DNA from: Mesostigma viride
Taxonomy: Eukaryota > Streptophyta > Mesostigmatophyceae > Mesostigmatales > Mesostigmataceae
DNA length: 64,000 nt
Assembly: GCA_009746045.1 (NCBI GenBank)
Contig: RPFO01000299.1
Span: forward strand, 1,143,807-1,207,806
Direction: 5' to 3'
The position numbers and the translations under genes are program-made. The notes beneath the pieces were generated by a model. That model did not search any database. It was given only the letters and a program-made list of their open reading frames with translations, and was not told the origin of the DNA. Below, piece after piece: positions 21,929 through 32,063 of the stretch (position 1 is its first letter; every line of letters starts with the position of its first letter).

Positions 21929-22741
21929 CCAACCCTTCATTCTTTTGGAGCTGGACCAGCTTGAAACAAGCCTAACCTAGCTTGTGCCCACTCAGCCACA
22001 GACCACTTGGTCCCTTGGGGTTGATCAGACCTGATAGGGCCCAGGTTCCTGCCCCCTCTTGGGTAACAACATATATGCCCTTGGACCAGGCTAGGTGTAC
22101 TGGCCAGTGAATCAGAGGTCACCCCAGGTTATCCCCTGACCCCTTGGTCAGCTCCAAACCTTTCCTTGGGAACTTGGTGCTTGATTAAAGTCAAGGCACA
22201 TTACCTAGTCCAATGGCTGGTATTAAAGGATGCCAAGAACGTACTATTGTGAGTTCCTGATCTTTCACAGTCATCACAGGCGCCCGTTCTTATGGCGCCC
22301 GCCTTGGCCAACCTTTCCCTTTTATGCTCAAAGAGACTCAGGTAGCACCCATGCAAATGCTGCCTTATTGGGGAGCCCGTGTCTTCACTGGGTGTTAAGC
22401 CCAGGAATCACTCATGCCAGGCTGTGGCTCTGCTGGGGAATCGAACCCCACCCCAACCTCCAGGTTTATAGGTGACCTGGAACTTTGAACAAGACAAACA
22501 TCACAACCATGACAACAACATGAGAATGACATGACATGATTATGTTTTATTCAAGCAGTATATAACCCAGAATGTGGCTCCCTGGCAACCATGTCCCACA
22601 TGGTCACACAACCAGGTTCTTTATTAGCAACAGGTTGGAAACAAACACTAGAGAGACATATTTACAGCAACCTGTAAGAACCAGCATTCGGGTTGCCCTT
22701 GCATGGCCTAGCTGTTTGAGGCCAAAGGCGTCGACTTAAGG
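21262..22741 (-). mobile_element. Copia copy A: 3' LTR plus 3' internal region, truncated
   Basis: Matches the 3' end of copia copy B (42011-43465) over its whole length, in the same orientation. It comprises one LTR (21262-21928) and the downstream non-coding region. Similarity ends exactly after GTCGACTTAAG at about 22741, where the E2F-like dispersed repeat begins. The rest of the element, including all coding sequence, is missing. The LTR sits inside a gag reading frame. Confidence 0.85.
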
Positions 22742-22860
22742 GGATGGTCCCGGCGCGAATATTTTGGCGCCGGAAAATTCGCGGTACCCGTCCGTACCGT
22801 GAAAAAGTGGTGCACGGGGCGCGCACCCCTACCGGAGCTGGCCATGGCGACGTGCTTTCA
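22742..22860 (-). repeat. Dispersed repeat with E2F-like core, copy 2
   Basis: Reverse complement of 1585-1700. The core TTTTGGCGCCGGAAAA (22762-22777) and GGCGCGAA lie at one end, directly after the truncated copia. The junction CTTAAG|GGG is shared with the terminal CCCCTTAA of copy 1, so this repeat has a defined end. Confidence 0.6.
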
Positions 22861-23184
22861 GGCAGAGTAGAAAAAGATAGCTCGCGGAATGCAGAGAAAC
22901 TGAGCAAATCTTAAAGACGATGAGTAAATGATACTACTTCGTAGCGGAGTTCGCGTTTTTTGCAGTGTCGATGATTTTATTGATGACCATCGCCACGGGG
23001 GTCCAATCTGATGTTTTCGTCGAGAGGAATAAATTAGAATGCACGCTGGCGGCGGTGATTGTCAGGTTTTATGGGCTTTACCTAGCGTCAAGGATGCGTT
23101 TAAATCGTTATTGGTAAAGCTTTAAAAAATTTGCTGGGTTTCGGCAAGATTTCCGTCATGATCGGTAAGACACTCTCCAGGCTC
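22861..23184. other. Non-coding stretch
   Basis: AT-rich, with no recognisable coding sequence. It separates the E2F-like repeat from the CACTA-type terminus at 23185. The missing part of the gypsy gag might be expected here but is not visible. Confidence 0.5.
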
Positions 23185-23204
23185 CACTATACTATAAATT
23201 TACG

Positions 23205-23526
23205 GCCCGTACACGTATACGGAAATTTTTACGGGCCGTAAAGTTTACGTTTGTACGCGTATACTTGCCACTCGTATACTGGCCGTAAAATTTACTACCG
23301 TATACTTTTTCTCGTATACGGTAGTAAAGTTTACGGTAGTAAATTTTACGGCCAGTATACGAGAAAAAGTATACGGTAGTAAATTTTACGGCCAGTATAC
23401 TAGAAAAAGTATACGGTAGTAAATTTTACGGCCAGTATACTAGAAAAAGTATACGGTAGTAAATTTTACGGCCAGTATACTAGAAAAAGTATACGGTAGT
23501 AAATTTTACGGCCAGTATACTAGAAA
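23205..23526 (+). repeat. Left subterminal array, 40-bp unit
   Basis: Mixed inverted TATAC/TTTACGGCC blocks followed by about five tandem 40-bp copies containing GTATACGGTAGTAAATTTTA then CGGCCAGTATACTAGAAAAA. The array is broken by SDR-2 and resumes at 25873 with AAGTATACGCGGTAG. Confidence 0.85.
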
Positions 23527-25872
23527 TCGGTTTTCTCTGAATATAGTTTAATTAACGCATGCGGGAAAGATAAGGCCGCCATGCCTTGGCCTGGATGTGG
23601 AAGGCTGTCTGCGACATGGGCTGACTAATTCGATCTGTACAAAGGGTTTCCTGCTCGCCCGAATTTTCCTTGGATGACCCGGTTGTTTATTTATAAGGGT
23701 CGGTGGCTATTGATTAGCGGTCCGAGAAAATTAATTGTAGGTTTTATACGACTTGGTTGCAAAGATTCGTGTTTGGTTGCACCAGCTGAGGTTAGGTGGG
23801 GACCTGTAGGGTCGGCTGGTTGCTTAACGAATCTTTGGCTGATTTGGGTTCTTTAGTGAGTCGTGATTAATTATTGTATAGTGGATTCGGACCGGCCCAA
23901 GGGGTCGATGGGCGAGTTTTATTCTGATCTGGGCGAGTTTTATGTTTGTCAGTCTTGGGAACCTTGTATAACTACCTGTACGGTTAACGCACTAGCCTGG
24001 GGGTGCGTGGCCACGTTGTTTGTAGTGGCGTTTTCAGCACTGTTCAGGCCGGCGTGTGACGCATGCCGGTGTTAATTAATTTAGGATGATGTCAGCTTGT
24101 GTGTCGGCGGGCCATGCCTTAAGCAAGCTAGGCAGGCAATGATCCGCAATTGTTTCTTTCCCAATGGCGGCAATGGCCGCCTGTGCAAAATTGCACATTC
24201 TAGCGCGGGTTGCATCTGTCTTGTAGCCGAGGCAGATGGTGGCACAACCGCTAAGTTGTTCGACCAAGCATAGTATAGTTGGTCGTGCAACGGAAAGAAA
24301 ATTTAAATTTACCCCCATGTCGTTTTCCCCGGCTGCGGGTCTTTTTGACATGGGCGAAGGATGGGGCGCTACTCCGGCGGTTTGGCCAGCTTCGGCGGAG
24401 CTGTTTATAAGTCACTAAAACAGCTCTAGTGTCACATCGCAGGCTTGCCACCTTGCGATGGTGCGTGGGAAGTGACCTGGACTCAAAAGGTCCTGAACCA
24501 GGTTCCTGTCAGCAACGGCCTGTTTTTTTCATAAATTATTTTTTGTGGCGGCAGGTCAGTTGTCCAGCTGCCCCTGCCGAGGGGGGTGGTTGGGGACAAT
24601 AGGAGCCGCACGAGAGTTGCGCTCCGAAGCTAGAAATTTCCCTATTGCGAGACTCGAGTTGGGGAGGGCGTCTTAGGGAGGCGAGGCTACGCCAGACCTT
24701 TGTCGTTCCTTTTCGTCTCAGCACCTGCTGCGCGGCTCAATCTATTATGGTGTCGTAAAACCTCTTTCCTTTTTGGACGGTTCCGGAATTGCGAAATGCT
24801 GGCTCTTTTTGAGGGCTTGCTTTTGGGGTGGTCACCGGCTTGTGTCGCATTGTAACCAGCGGGCCCCTGCGGGGGTTAATATAGCCTAGCGCGGGCTGAG
24901 TCGCCATTTAAGATGTTGCGACACGCTCTTTCGCGCACGGTGGTCATGAGTTTAATCGGCGCAATGGGGTTGGCGCCAGGGGGGGGTAATTGGGTGGAGG
25001 CTTCTTGCTTCCGCGTGCGGATTGAGAAACCTTAAGGCCACTGTTAACTGCTGCATTTGTGGCAGGGCTCCACTTATTGTATTCAATCAAATGCTGGTCT
25101 TCTTGGGAGCTGAGTGATCTTAATCGGTTTTCTCTGAATATAGTTTAATTAACGCATGCGGGAAAGATAAGGCCGCCATGCCTTGGCCTGGATGTGGAAG
25201 GCTGTCTGCGACATGGGCTGACTAATTCGATCTGTACAAAGGGTTTCCTGCTCGCCCGAATTTTCCTTGGATGACCCGGTTGTTTATAAGGGTCGGTGGC
25301 TATTGATTAGCGGTCCGAGAAAATTAATTGTAGGTTTTATACGACTTGGTTGCATAGATGCGTGTTTGGTTGCACCAGCTGAGGTTAGGTGGGGACCTGT
25401 AGGGTCGGCTGGTTGCTTAACGAATCTTTGGCTGATTTGGGTTCTTTAGTGAGTCGTGATTAATTATTGTATAGTGGATTCGGACCGGCCCAAGGGGTCG
25501 ATGGGCGAGTTTTATGTTTGTCAGTCTTGGGAACCTTGTATAACTACCTGTACGGTTAACGCACTAGCCTGGGGGTGCGTGGCCACGTTGTTTGTAGTGG
25601 CGTTTTCAGCACTGTTCAGGCAGGCGTGTGACGCATGCCGGTGTTAATTAATTTAGGATGATGTCAGCTTGTGTGTCGGCGGGCCATGAGGCAAGCTAGG
25701 CAGGCAATGATCCGCAATTGTTTCTTTCCCCTCCCTCCCACCCTGGAGGCTTCTTGCTTCCGCGTGCGGATTGAGAAACCTTAAGGCCACTGTTAACTGC
25801 TGCATTTGTGGCAGGGCTCCACTTATTGTATTCAATCAAATGCTGGTCTTCTTGGGAGCTGAGTGATCTTAA
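23527..25872 (+). mobile_element. SDR-2: split-direct-repeat element, non-autonomous
   Basis: Layout: P 23527-24162 (636 bp), Q 24163-24994 (about 830 bp), R 24995-25123 (129 bp), P' 25124-25730 (607 bp), q 25731-25743 (13 bp) and R' 25744-25872 (129 bp). P begins TCGGTTTTCTCTGAA and R ends GTGATCTTAA. The host is the 40-bp subterminal array. Removing the element restores an uninterrupted CTAGAAAAAGTATACGG, so there is no target-site duplication; AA is shared at every junction. P differs from P' by a 4-bp indel, a 21-bp tandem duplication and point changes, so this copy is older than SDR-3. Related to SDR-3 by similar P starts, R ends and Q segments. No recombinase or RT gene is present. Confidence 0.8.
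25731..25743 (+). repeat. SDR-2 q linker, C-rich
   Basis: The linker between P' and R', CTCCCTCCCACCC, is preceded by CCC. It gives four C3 tracts and therefore a G4 motif on the opposite strand. Same position and character as in SDR-1 and SDR-3. Confidence 0.65.
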
Positions 25873-25936
25873 AAGTATACGCGGTAGTAAAAGTTTACGG
25901 CCAGTATACTGGACAAGTATACGGGCCGTAATCTTG
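25873..25936 (+). repeat. Remainder of left subterminal array
   Basis: AAGTATACGCGGTAGTAAAA and further TATAC/ACGGCC blocks continue the array that was interrupted by SDR-2, with changes. Beyond about 25936 the sequence becomes unrelated. Confidence 0.7.
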
Positions 25937-27990
25937 TGATTTGTCCAACCTAGTGTATTGTGATTTGCATTGTCATTTGACTTCATGGAAACCCACATAA
26001 TTGTGCAAACATTAGAAGCTTAACCCATAGTCCGTAAACTGGGTGCTACAGCACCCAGTTTTGGTACCCGTCACATTTCGCGAATTTCCGGGAGCGCCGC
26101 GCCAGATGTGACGGCAGCAAGTGGTCCAACGTGTCCAGGAACTCGTGAGCATTCAGAAAAAGTATAGGGTTGGGGGGGTAATTCGCCATAGCCTGTAAAA
26201 TATAGCCCAGGAAAGGAAATTATCACGTGACTTTGGCGGGAAATTTTCACTCGCGCGCGCGCGTAACGAGATATGGCTGCCAACGTGCCGTTAGCAAGGA
26301 AATTTTGCGTCTCGCGGCTAGAAATGGTTCAGAATGTTGCTCAGAATGGTGATGCGTGATTTTCGTAAGTCAGGCATGGCCAGATTTTCAGGATTGGGAA
26401 AATACAGGTGAGAAAATACTGCCGTCTTGGTCGTCAGTGCCAGATGGGCCATAGCGTATCGTCTTTCGATTTTCTCCTTATGGCCGGGCAGTCTGCGCCA
26501 GCCCGAGCATCCTGTTTATTACGGGACATCCGCTGCACCATTTCCTGGGCTTGCGGATGCGTTTATAGGCCATCTATGCACGGAACATCAACATGGTAAT
26601 CATGGCAGATGCATGCATGATGCGGATATGGCGGCCTATGCCTGTATAGCATTAGTATGTGTGAGATATGAGGGTCCCGGCCAGCAGAATCCGGAAAGGT
26701 CGTGATCGAGCCAGGTACGGCCACGTTTTTGCGTGTTGTTTGCAGCGGAATACGTCTTCCATCCATTACATTTCACGAGTTTATTAGTGCACCGTTCAGC
26801 AAGCTTCCATACCTGCTGTAGAGGGTGGTATTAGCCCTGAAAGTGCCCAGTTTGTGGCATGTCTTTGGAGTATATCACTCCGTTAGTGCAGGTAGGCAAC
26901 GTGTTTGTATTCCAGCACTTTTGGCTGTCTTTTGTTGCTTGTTATACTGCATATTTGTGTTGCATGCCATAAAGACCTGTTTACAAGCGCGTATTGACGC
27001 ATACCCATGTGTCAATATGAGCGTGGTGCCATGGTCAGAATGCATTTCTGAGTGCACCCCCTCGGTTGGGGACCCCTGGACTATCAATTGAAATTATCCA
27101 ATCATTAAAATGATGTTTGAAACCCTGCCCTGGATTATAGGGGTAGGTTCACTTTTTCTTGCCTGAAAAAGATCGTCTTTTAGACAACTTTGACAGCTAA
27201 TATCTTCCAAACTACTTGCTGGACTCAAGATGTTATTGCATATTCTGAAAGCCCTTGAAGTGTAGATATTCCTGGCACCTGGGTTGAGGGTATTTGGAGT
27301 TGTAGTCTATGAGTTATGATTTTTTTCATTTTCAGGGGTCAAAAAGTGCCAAAAAAGGCCTAGCGGACCATGGGTTAAGTTATGCATCATGTGGCAATAA
27401 TTCAAATTAATTAATCAATTACCAATCATTCAAATTAATGAAGAAACACATTATACTACTAAGAAACACACTAGTTGAATTAACCCTTATCAATCATTCA
27501 AATTAATGGAGAAACACATACTACTAAGAAACCCATTACGTTGACCATTCACATATGGCCACTTATTGAGCACGATTTAAAACAGCATTCGCACTCGATC
27601 GCGGAACACATTCTTCGATCGCAAGTCACACTCAATGCACTCAGTTCTCCATCCGCCGCTTGAGGAACATCAATCTTCAAGCCGCCCGTGGCTAGGTAAA
27701 CACCTACAAGTGTATGGTCCGAAACAGACAAGGTCGCACAGCGATACACATCAAAGGGGAACAAGCACGTCATGAAGGACGGTCAGTTGATAACACCAAA
27801 TAGACAAGAAGCACATGCCATAATCTTCATCATTGCCCACGATCAAGATTTAGGTCCCAATCTAGAATAAATTTATTAGTTCAGATGCTATCAATTAAGA
27901 TACACAACTATCATATAAAACAACAAATGCCACCTACTATATACAACAAGCATGCATGTGTTGAGGGCCTTGCTAAATCGTGGTTATATA
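25937..27990. other. Non-coding stretch with a perfect hairpin and a small tandem repeat
   Basis: No gene recognised. A perfect 12-bp stem with a 2-nt loop lies at 26036-26061 (AAACTGGGTGCT / AGCACCCAGTTT). A tandem repeat of about 70 bp with AATCATTCAAATTAATG and GAAACACA occurs twice between 27416 and 27540. Open frames such as 26825-27091 lack any domain signal. Confidence 0.5.
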
Positions 27991-27994
27991 ACTA

Positions 27995-29910
27995 GTGCAT
28001 GACATGTGAAGGGGAGGGGAGGGAAGCTCAGGGATCGATGGGAGGGGAGGGGAAGGAAGCTAAAGGAACTTAGGTAATGCAAGGAAGGAGGGAAGCTAAG
28101 AAAGGGAAGGGGAGGAAAGTTACTAATAAGAGAGAGGGACGAAAGGGGAGGGAAGCTAAGATAGGAGGGGAGGGGAAGGAAGCTAAAGGAACTTCGGTAA
28201 TGCAAGGAAGGAGGGAAGCTAAGAAAGGGAAGGGGAGGAAAGCTACTTAGAAGGGAGAGGGAGGAAAGGGGAGGGAAGCTAAGGGGTGGGAGGGGAGAGG
28301 AAGGAAGCTAAAGGAACTTAGGTAATGCAGAGAAGGAGGGAAACTAAGAAAGGGAAGGGGAGGAAAGCTACTAAGGGAGAGGGAGGAAAGGGGAGGGAAG
28401 CTCAGGGATGGGAGGGGAGGGGAAGGAAGCTAAAGGAACTTAGGTAATGCAAGGAAGGAGGGAAGCTATAAGAAAGGGAAGGGAGGAAAGCTACTAAGGG
28501 AGAGGGACGAAAGGGGAGGGCATTAAGCTATGGGACATGGGAGGGGAGGGGAAGGAAGCTAAAGGAACTTAGGTAATGCAAGGAAGGAGGGAAGCTAAGA
28601 AAGGGAAGGGGAGGAAAGCTACTAAGGGAGAGGGAGGAAAGGGAAGGGCATTAAGCTATGGGATATGGGAGAAGAGGGGAAGGAAGCTAAAGGAACTTAG
28701 GTAATGCAAGGAAGGAGGGAAGCTAAGAAAGGGAGGGGAGAGGGAGGAACGGGAAGGGCATTACACGGGAAGGGCATTAAGCTATGGGATATGGGAGAAG
28801 AGGGGAAGGAAGCTAAAGGAACTTAGGTAATGCAAGGAAGGAGGGAAGCTAAGAAAGCCGAAGGGGAGGAAAGCTGCTAAGGGAGAGAGAGGAAAGGGAA
28901 GGGCATTAAGCTATGGGATATGGGAGGGGAGGGGAAGGAAGCTAAAGGAACTTAGGTAATGCAAGGAAGGAGGGAAGCTAAGAAAGGGAAGGGAGGAAAG
29001 CTAGTAACTAAGGGAGAGGGAGGAAAGGGAAGGGCATTGAGCTATGGGATATGGGAGGGGAGGGGAAGGAAGCTAAAGGAACTTCGGTAATGCAAGGAAG
29101 CCCCCAAGCTAAGAAAGGGAAGGGGAGGAAAGCTACTAAGGGAGAGGGACGAAAGGGGAGGGAAGCTAAGGGATGGGAGGGGAGGGGAGGGGAAGGAAGC
29201 TGAAGGAACTTAGGTAATGCAAGGAAGGAGGGAAGCTAAGAAAGGGAAGGGAGGAAAGCTACTAAGGGAGAGGGAGGAAAGGGAAGGGCATTAAGCTATG
29301 GGATATGGGAGAAGAGGGGAAGGAAGCTAAAGGAACTTAGGTAATGCAAGGAAGGAGGGAAGCTAAGAAAGGGAGGGGAGAAAAGCTACTAACTGAGAGG
29401 GAGGAGCGGGAAGGGCATTAAGCTATGGGATATGGGAGGGGAGGGGAAGGAAGCTAAAGGAACTTAGGTACTGCAAGGATCAAGGAGGGAAGCTAAGAAG
29501 GGGAAGGGGAGGAAAGCTGCTAAGGGAGAGGGACGAAAGGGGAGGGAAGCTCAGGGATGGGAGGGGAGAGGAAGGAAGCTAAAGGAACTTAGGTAATGCA
29601 ACGAGGGAGGGAAGCTAAGCAAGGGAGGGGAGGAAAGCTACTAAGGGAGAGGGAGGAAAGGGAAGGGAATAAGCTATGGGATATGGGAGGGGAGGGGAAG
29701 GAAGCTAAAGGAACTTAGGTAATGCAAGGAAGGAGGGAAGCTAAGAAAGGGAGGGGAGGAAAGCTATAGTGTACTTAGAAGGGAGAGGGAGGAAAGGGAA
29801 GGGCATTAAGCTATGGGATATGGGAGGGGAGGGGAAGGAAGCTATATGAACTTAGGTAATGCAAGGAAGGAGGGAAGCTAAGAAGGGAGGGGAGGGGAGG
29901 GAAGCTAGCG
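27995..29910 (+). repeat. Purine-rich minisatellite, about 130-bp unit
   Basis: About 15 imperfect copies of a unit containing GGAAGGAAGCTAAAGGAACT, TAGGTAATGCAAGGAAGG and GGAGGAAAGCTACTAAGG. Almost all bases on the plus strand are purines over 1.9 kb, which favours H-DNA/triplex formation. Several units carry an extra GGCATTAAGCTATGGGATAT segment, giving two unit types. Confidence 0.9.
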
Positions 29911-30870
29911 GCCCACATGCATCTCTCCCTCGACAAGGAACAAGCGCATGCACCCACCCACCCCACATGCATCCCTCCCTTTACAAGAAACAAGCATGTG
30001 GGCCCACCTACTGCAATGCATCCCTCCCTTGATAAAGAACACACACATGCACCCACCTGGCACCGCACATGCATCCCTCCCTTGACAAGGAACAAGCATG
30101 TGCACCCACCCACGTACCCACCTGCGTCCCTCCCTTGACAAGGAACAATTTCATGCACCCACCCACCCACATGCATCTCTCCCTTGACAAGGAACAAGAG
30201 CATGCACCCACCCACCGCGCATGCATCCCTCCCTTGACAAGGAACAAGCATGTGCACCCACCCACCCCACATGCATCCCTCCCTTTACAAGAAACAAGCA
30301 CGTGAACCCACCTAACTAATGCACAAGCATCCCTCCCTTGATAAGGAACAAGCACGTGCACCCACCCACCCCACATCCATCCCTCCCTCGACAAGGAACA
30401 AGCGCATGCACCCACCCACCCCACATGCATCCCTCCCTTCACAAGGAACAAGCGCATGCAGCCACCCACCCCACATGCAGTCCTCACTTTACAAGAAACA
30501 AGCACGTGAAACCCACCTACTGCACATGAACCCCTCCGTTGACAAGGAACAAGCGCGTGCACCCACCCACCCCACATGCATCCCTCCCTTGACAAGGAAC
30601 AAGCGCGTGCACTCACCCACCCCACATGCATCCCTCCTTTGACAAGGAAAAAGCACGTGCAACCACCCACCCCACGTGCATCCCTCCCTTGACAAGGAAA
30701 AAGCACGTGCACTCACCCACCCCACATGCATCCCTCCTTTGACAGGAAAAAGCACTTGCACTCACCCACCCCACGTGCATCCCTCCCTTGACAAGGAAAA
30801 AGCGCGTTCACCCACCCACCCACACGCATTCCTCTCTTGACAACGAACAAGCACGTGAACCTACCTACCC
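29911..30870 (+). repeat. Minisatellite, about 50-60 bp unit
   Basis: About 17 copies of a unit containing CATGCATCCCTCCCTTGACA, AGGAACAAGC and CACCCACCCACCCCA. It directly follows the purine-rich minisatellite with a pyrimidine bias in its core, so strand asymmetry reverses at about 29910. Confidence 0.9.
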
Positions 30871-31023
30871 ACTAGCATGGCACGAAGGCATACCATACAA
30901 TAGCATGGCGTTGCCAAAGCGAAAAAAGAGATCTCGGTGGGGAGAAATTGCCCAGCAAAACTGACAACCATGCAAGGCAAAAAACTTGAATAACTTACGG
31001 TGGACATCGGCACATAATGAGTA

Positions 31024-31400
31024 CACTAGGAGCCGGGTGTTGACAAAGTGTGACAAATTTTTGTCAACAATTGTCAACTTGTTGACAAAGTGTGACAAAT
31101 TGTTGACAAATTGTTGACAAAGTGTGACAAAACTAGACAAAACTAGACAAAAAAATGTCAACAGCTTGACAAAACTTGACAGAATGTTGACAATGTTGAC
31201 AAAACGTTGACAATCGTTGACATGTCAACTTTGTGAGCATGTCAACAAATGTCAAAACACTGACAAGCCAAGGTGACTTGTCAACAAATGTCAAGACGTT
31301 TACAAACGCAGGCCAAACGCAAGAAAAATGTCAACAAAATGTCAACAAATGTCAACATGACAAAATGTCAACATGATAAACAAAGGCATAGCAAACTGAC
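31024..31400 (+). repeat. Left terminal and subterminal TGTCAAC repeats
   Basis: Dense TTGTTGACAAAGTGTGACAA-type repeats in both orientations, more than twenty TGTCA/TGACA cores in under 400 bp. The inverse array is at 38040-38438. Confidence 0.85.
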
Positions 31401-31966
31401 AAATCAACACCACGCACAGGTAAACTTACTTCATTAAAATCAATATGGCTGCTGCCTTGCTGCCTGAATTGCGGTTTTCTGCATTACATTAGCATGACAA
31501 ACTTTACTGACAAAACACATGAATGAAGAGTGCACTCAATCACAGTCCGAGGGTGGCGTGCAAGATGTACAACCGCAAGCATCTCACAAATGCAGTATAA
31601 CATCCGTCGTAGGGCTGTCCCAGCGATCATTGCTGAAAAAAATGTGGACTCTCTAGAAATTTATCGCATGACAATGTCCAGTGCTACAGCGATGTGACGA
31701 GGGCTCAGAGCCTACAAAATCTGTGTCCGCAGGTGCCCTCCCCGCCATGCTGGCCAATGTGTCCGCCATGGTTGTGTTAGGTAGATCGCCTGCATGCAAG
31801 GGATACATGCGTTATCCGGCAAAGCAGCAAAGGGAACACACAAAGATCTTAAGTGAGATGAATACCCGAAATCAGCTGTGTGTAATGAGACGTCGTGAGA
31901 GCACAGCAGTCGCGTGGCTGTTTGTGAGTAATGGCTTGATTTTAGGACCGAGAAAGTGAGATAGTG

Positions 31967-31969
<3 letters not shown>

Positions 31970-32060
<91 letters not shown>
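31970..32060 (+). repeat. (GA)n microsatellite
   Basis: About 45 uninterrupted GA dinucleotides. Confidence 0.98.

Positions 32061-32063
<3 letters not shown>

Noticed and set aside
22742-22860. piggyBac-type terminus because of TTAA next to GGG/CCC
   Set aside because: The orientation (TTAAGGG) is opposite to the TTAA-CCC termini of piggyBac and no partner end was found.
26825-27091. Possible small membrane protein
   Set aside because: The hydrophobic segment is short, there is no homology signal, and the flanks are non-coding AT-rich DNA.
30865-31161. Reading frame LSSFVTLCQQFVNNLSHFVNK
   Set aside because: Translation of the TGTCAAC subterminal repeats of the CACTA-like element.
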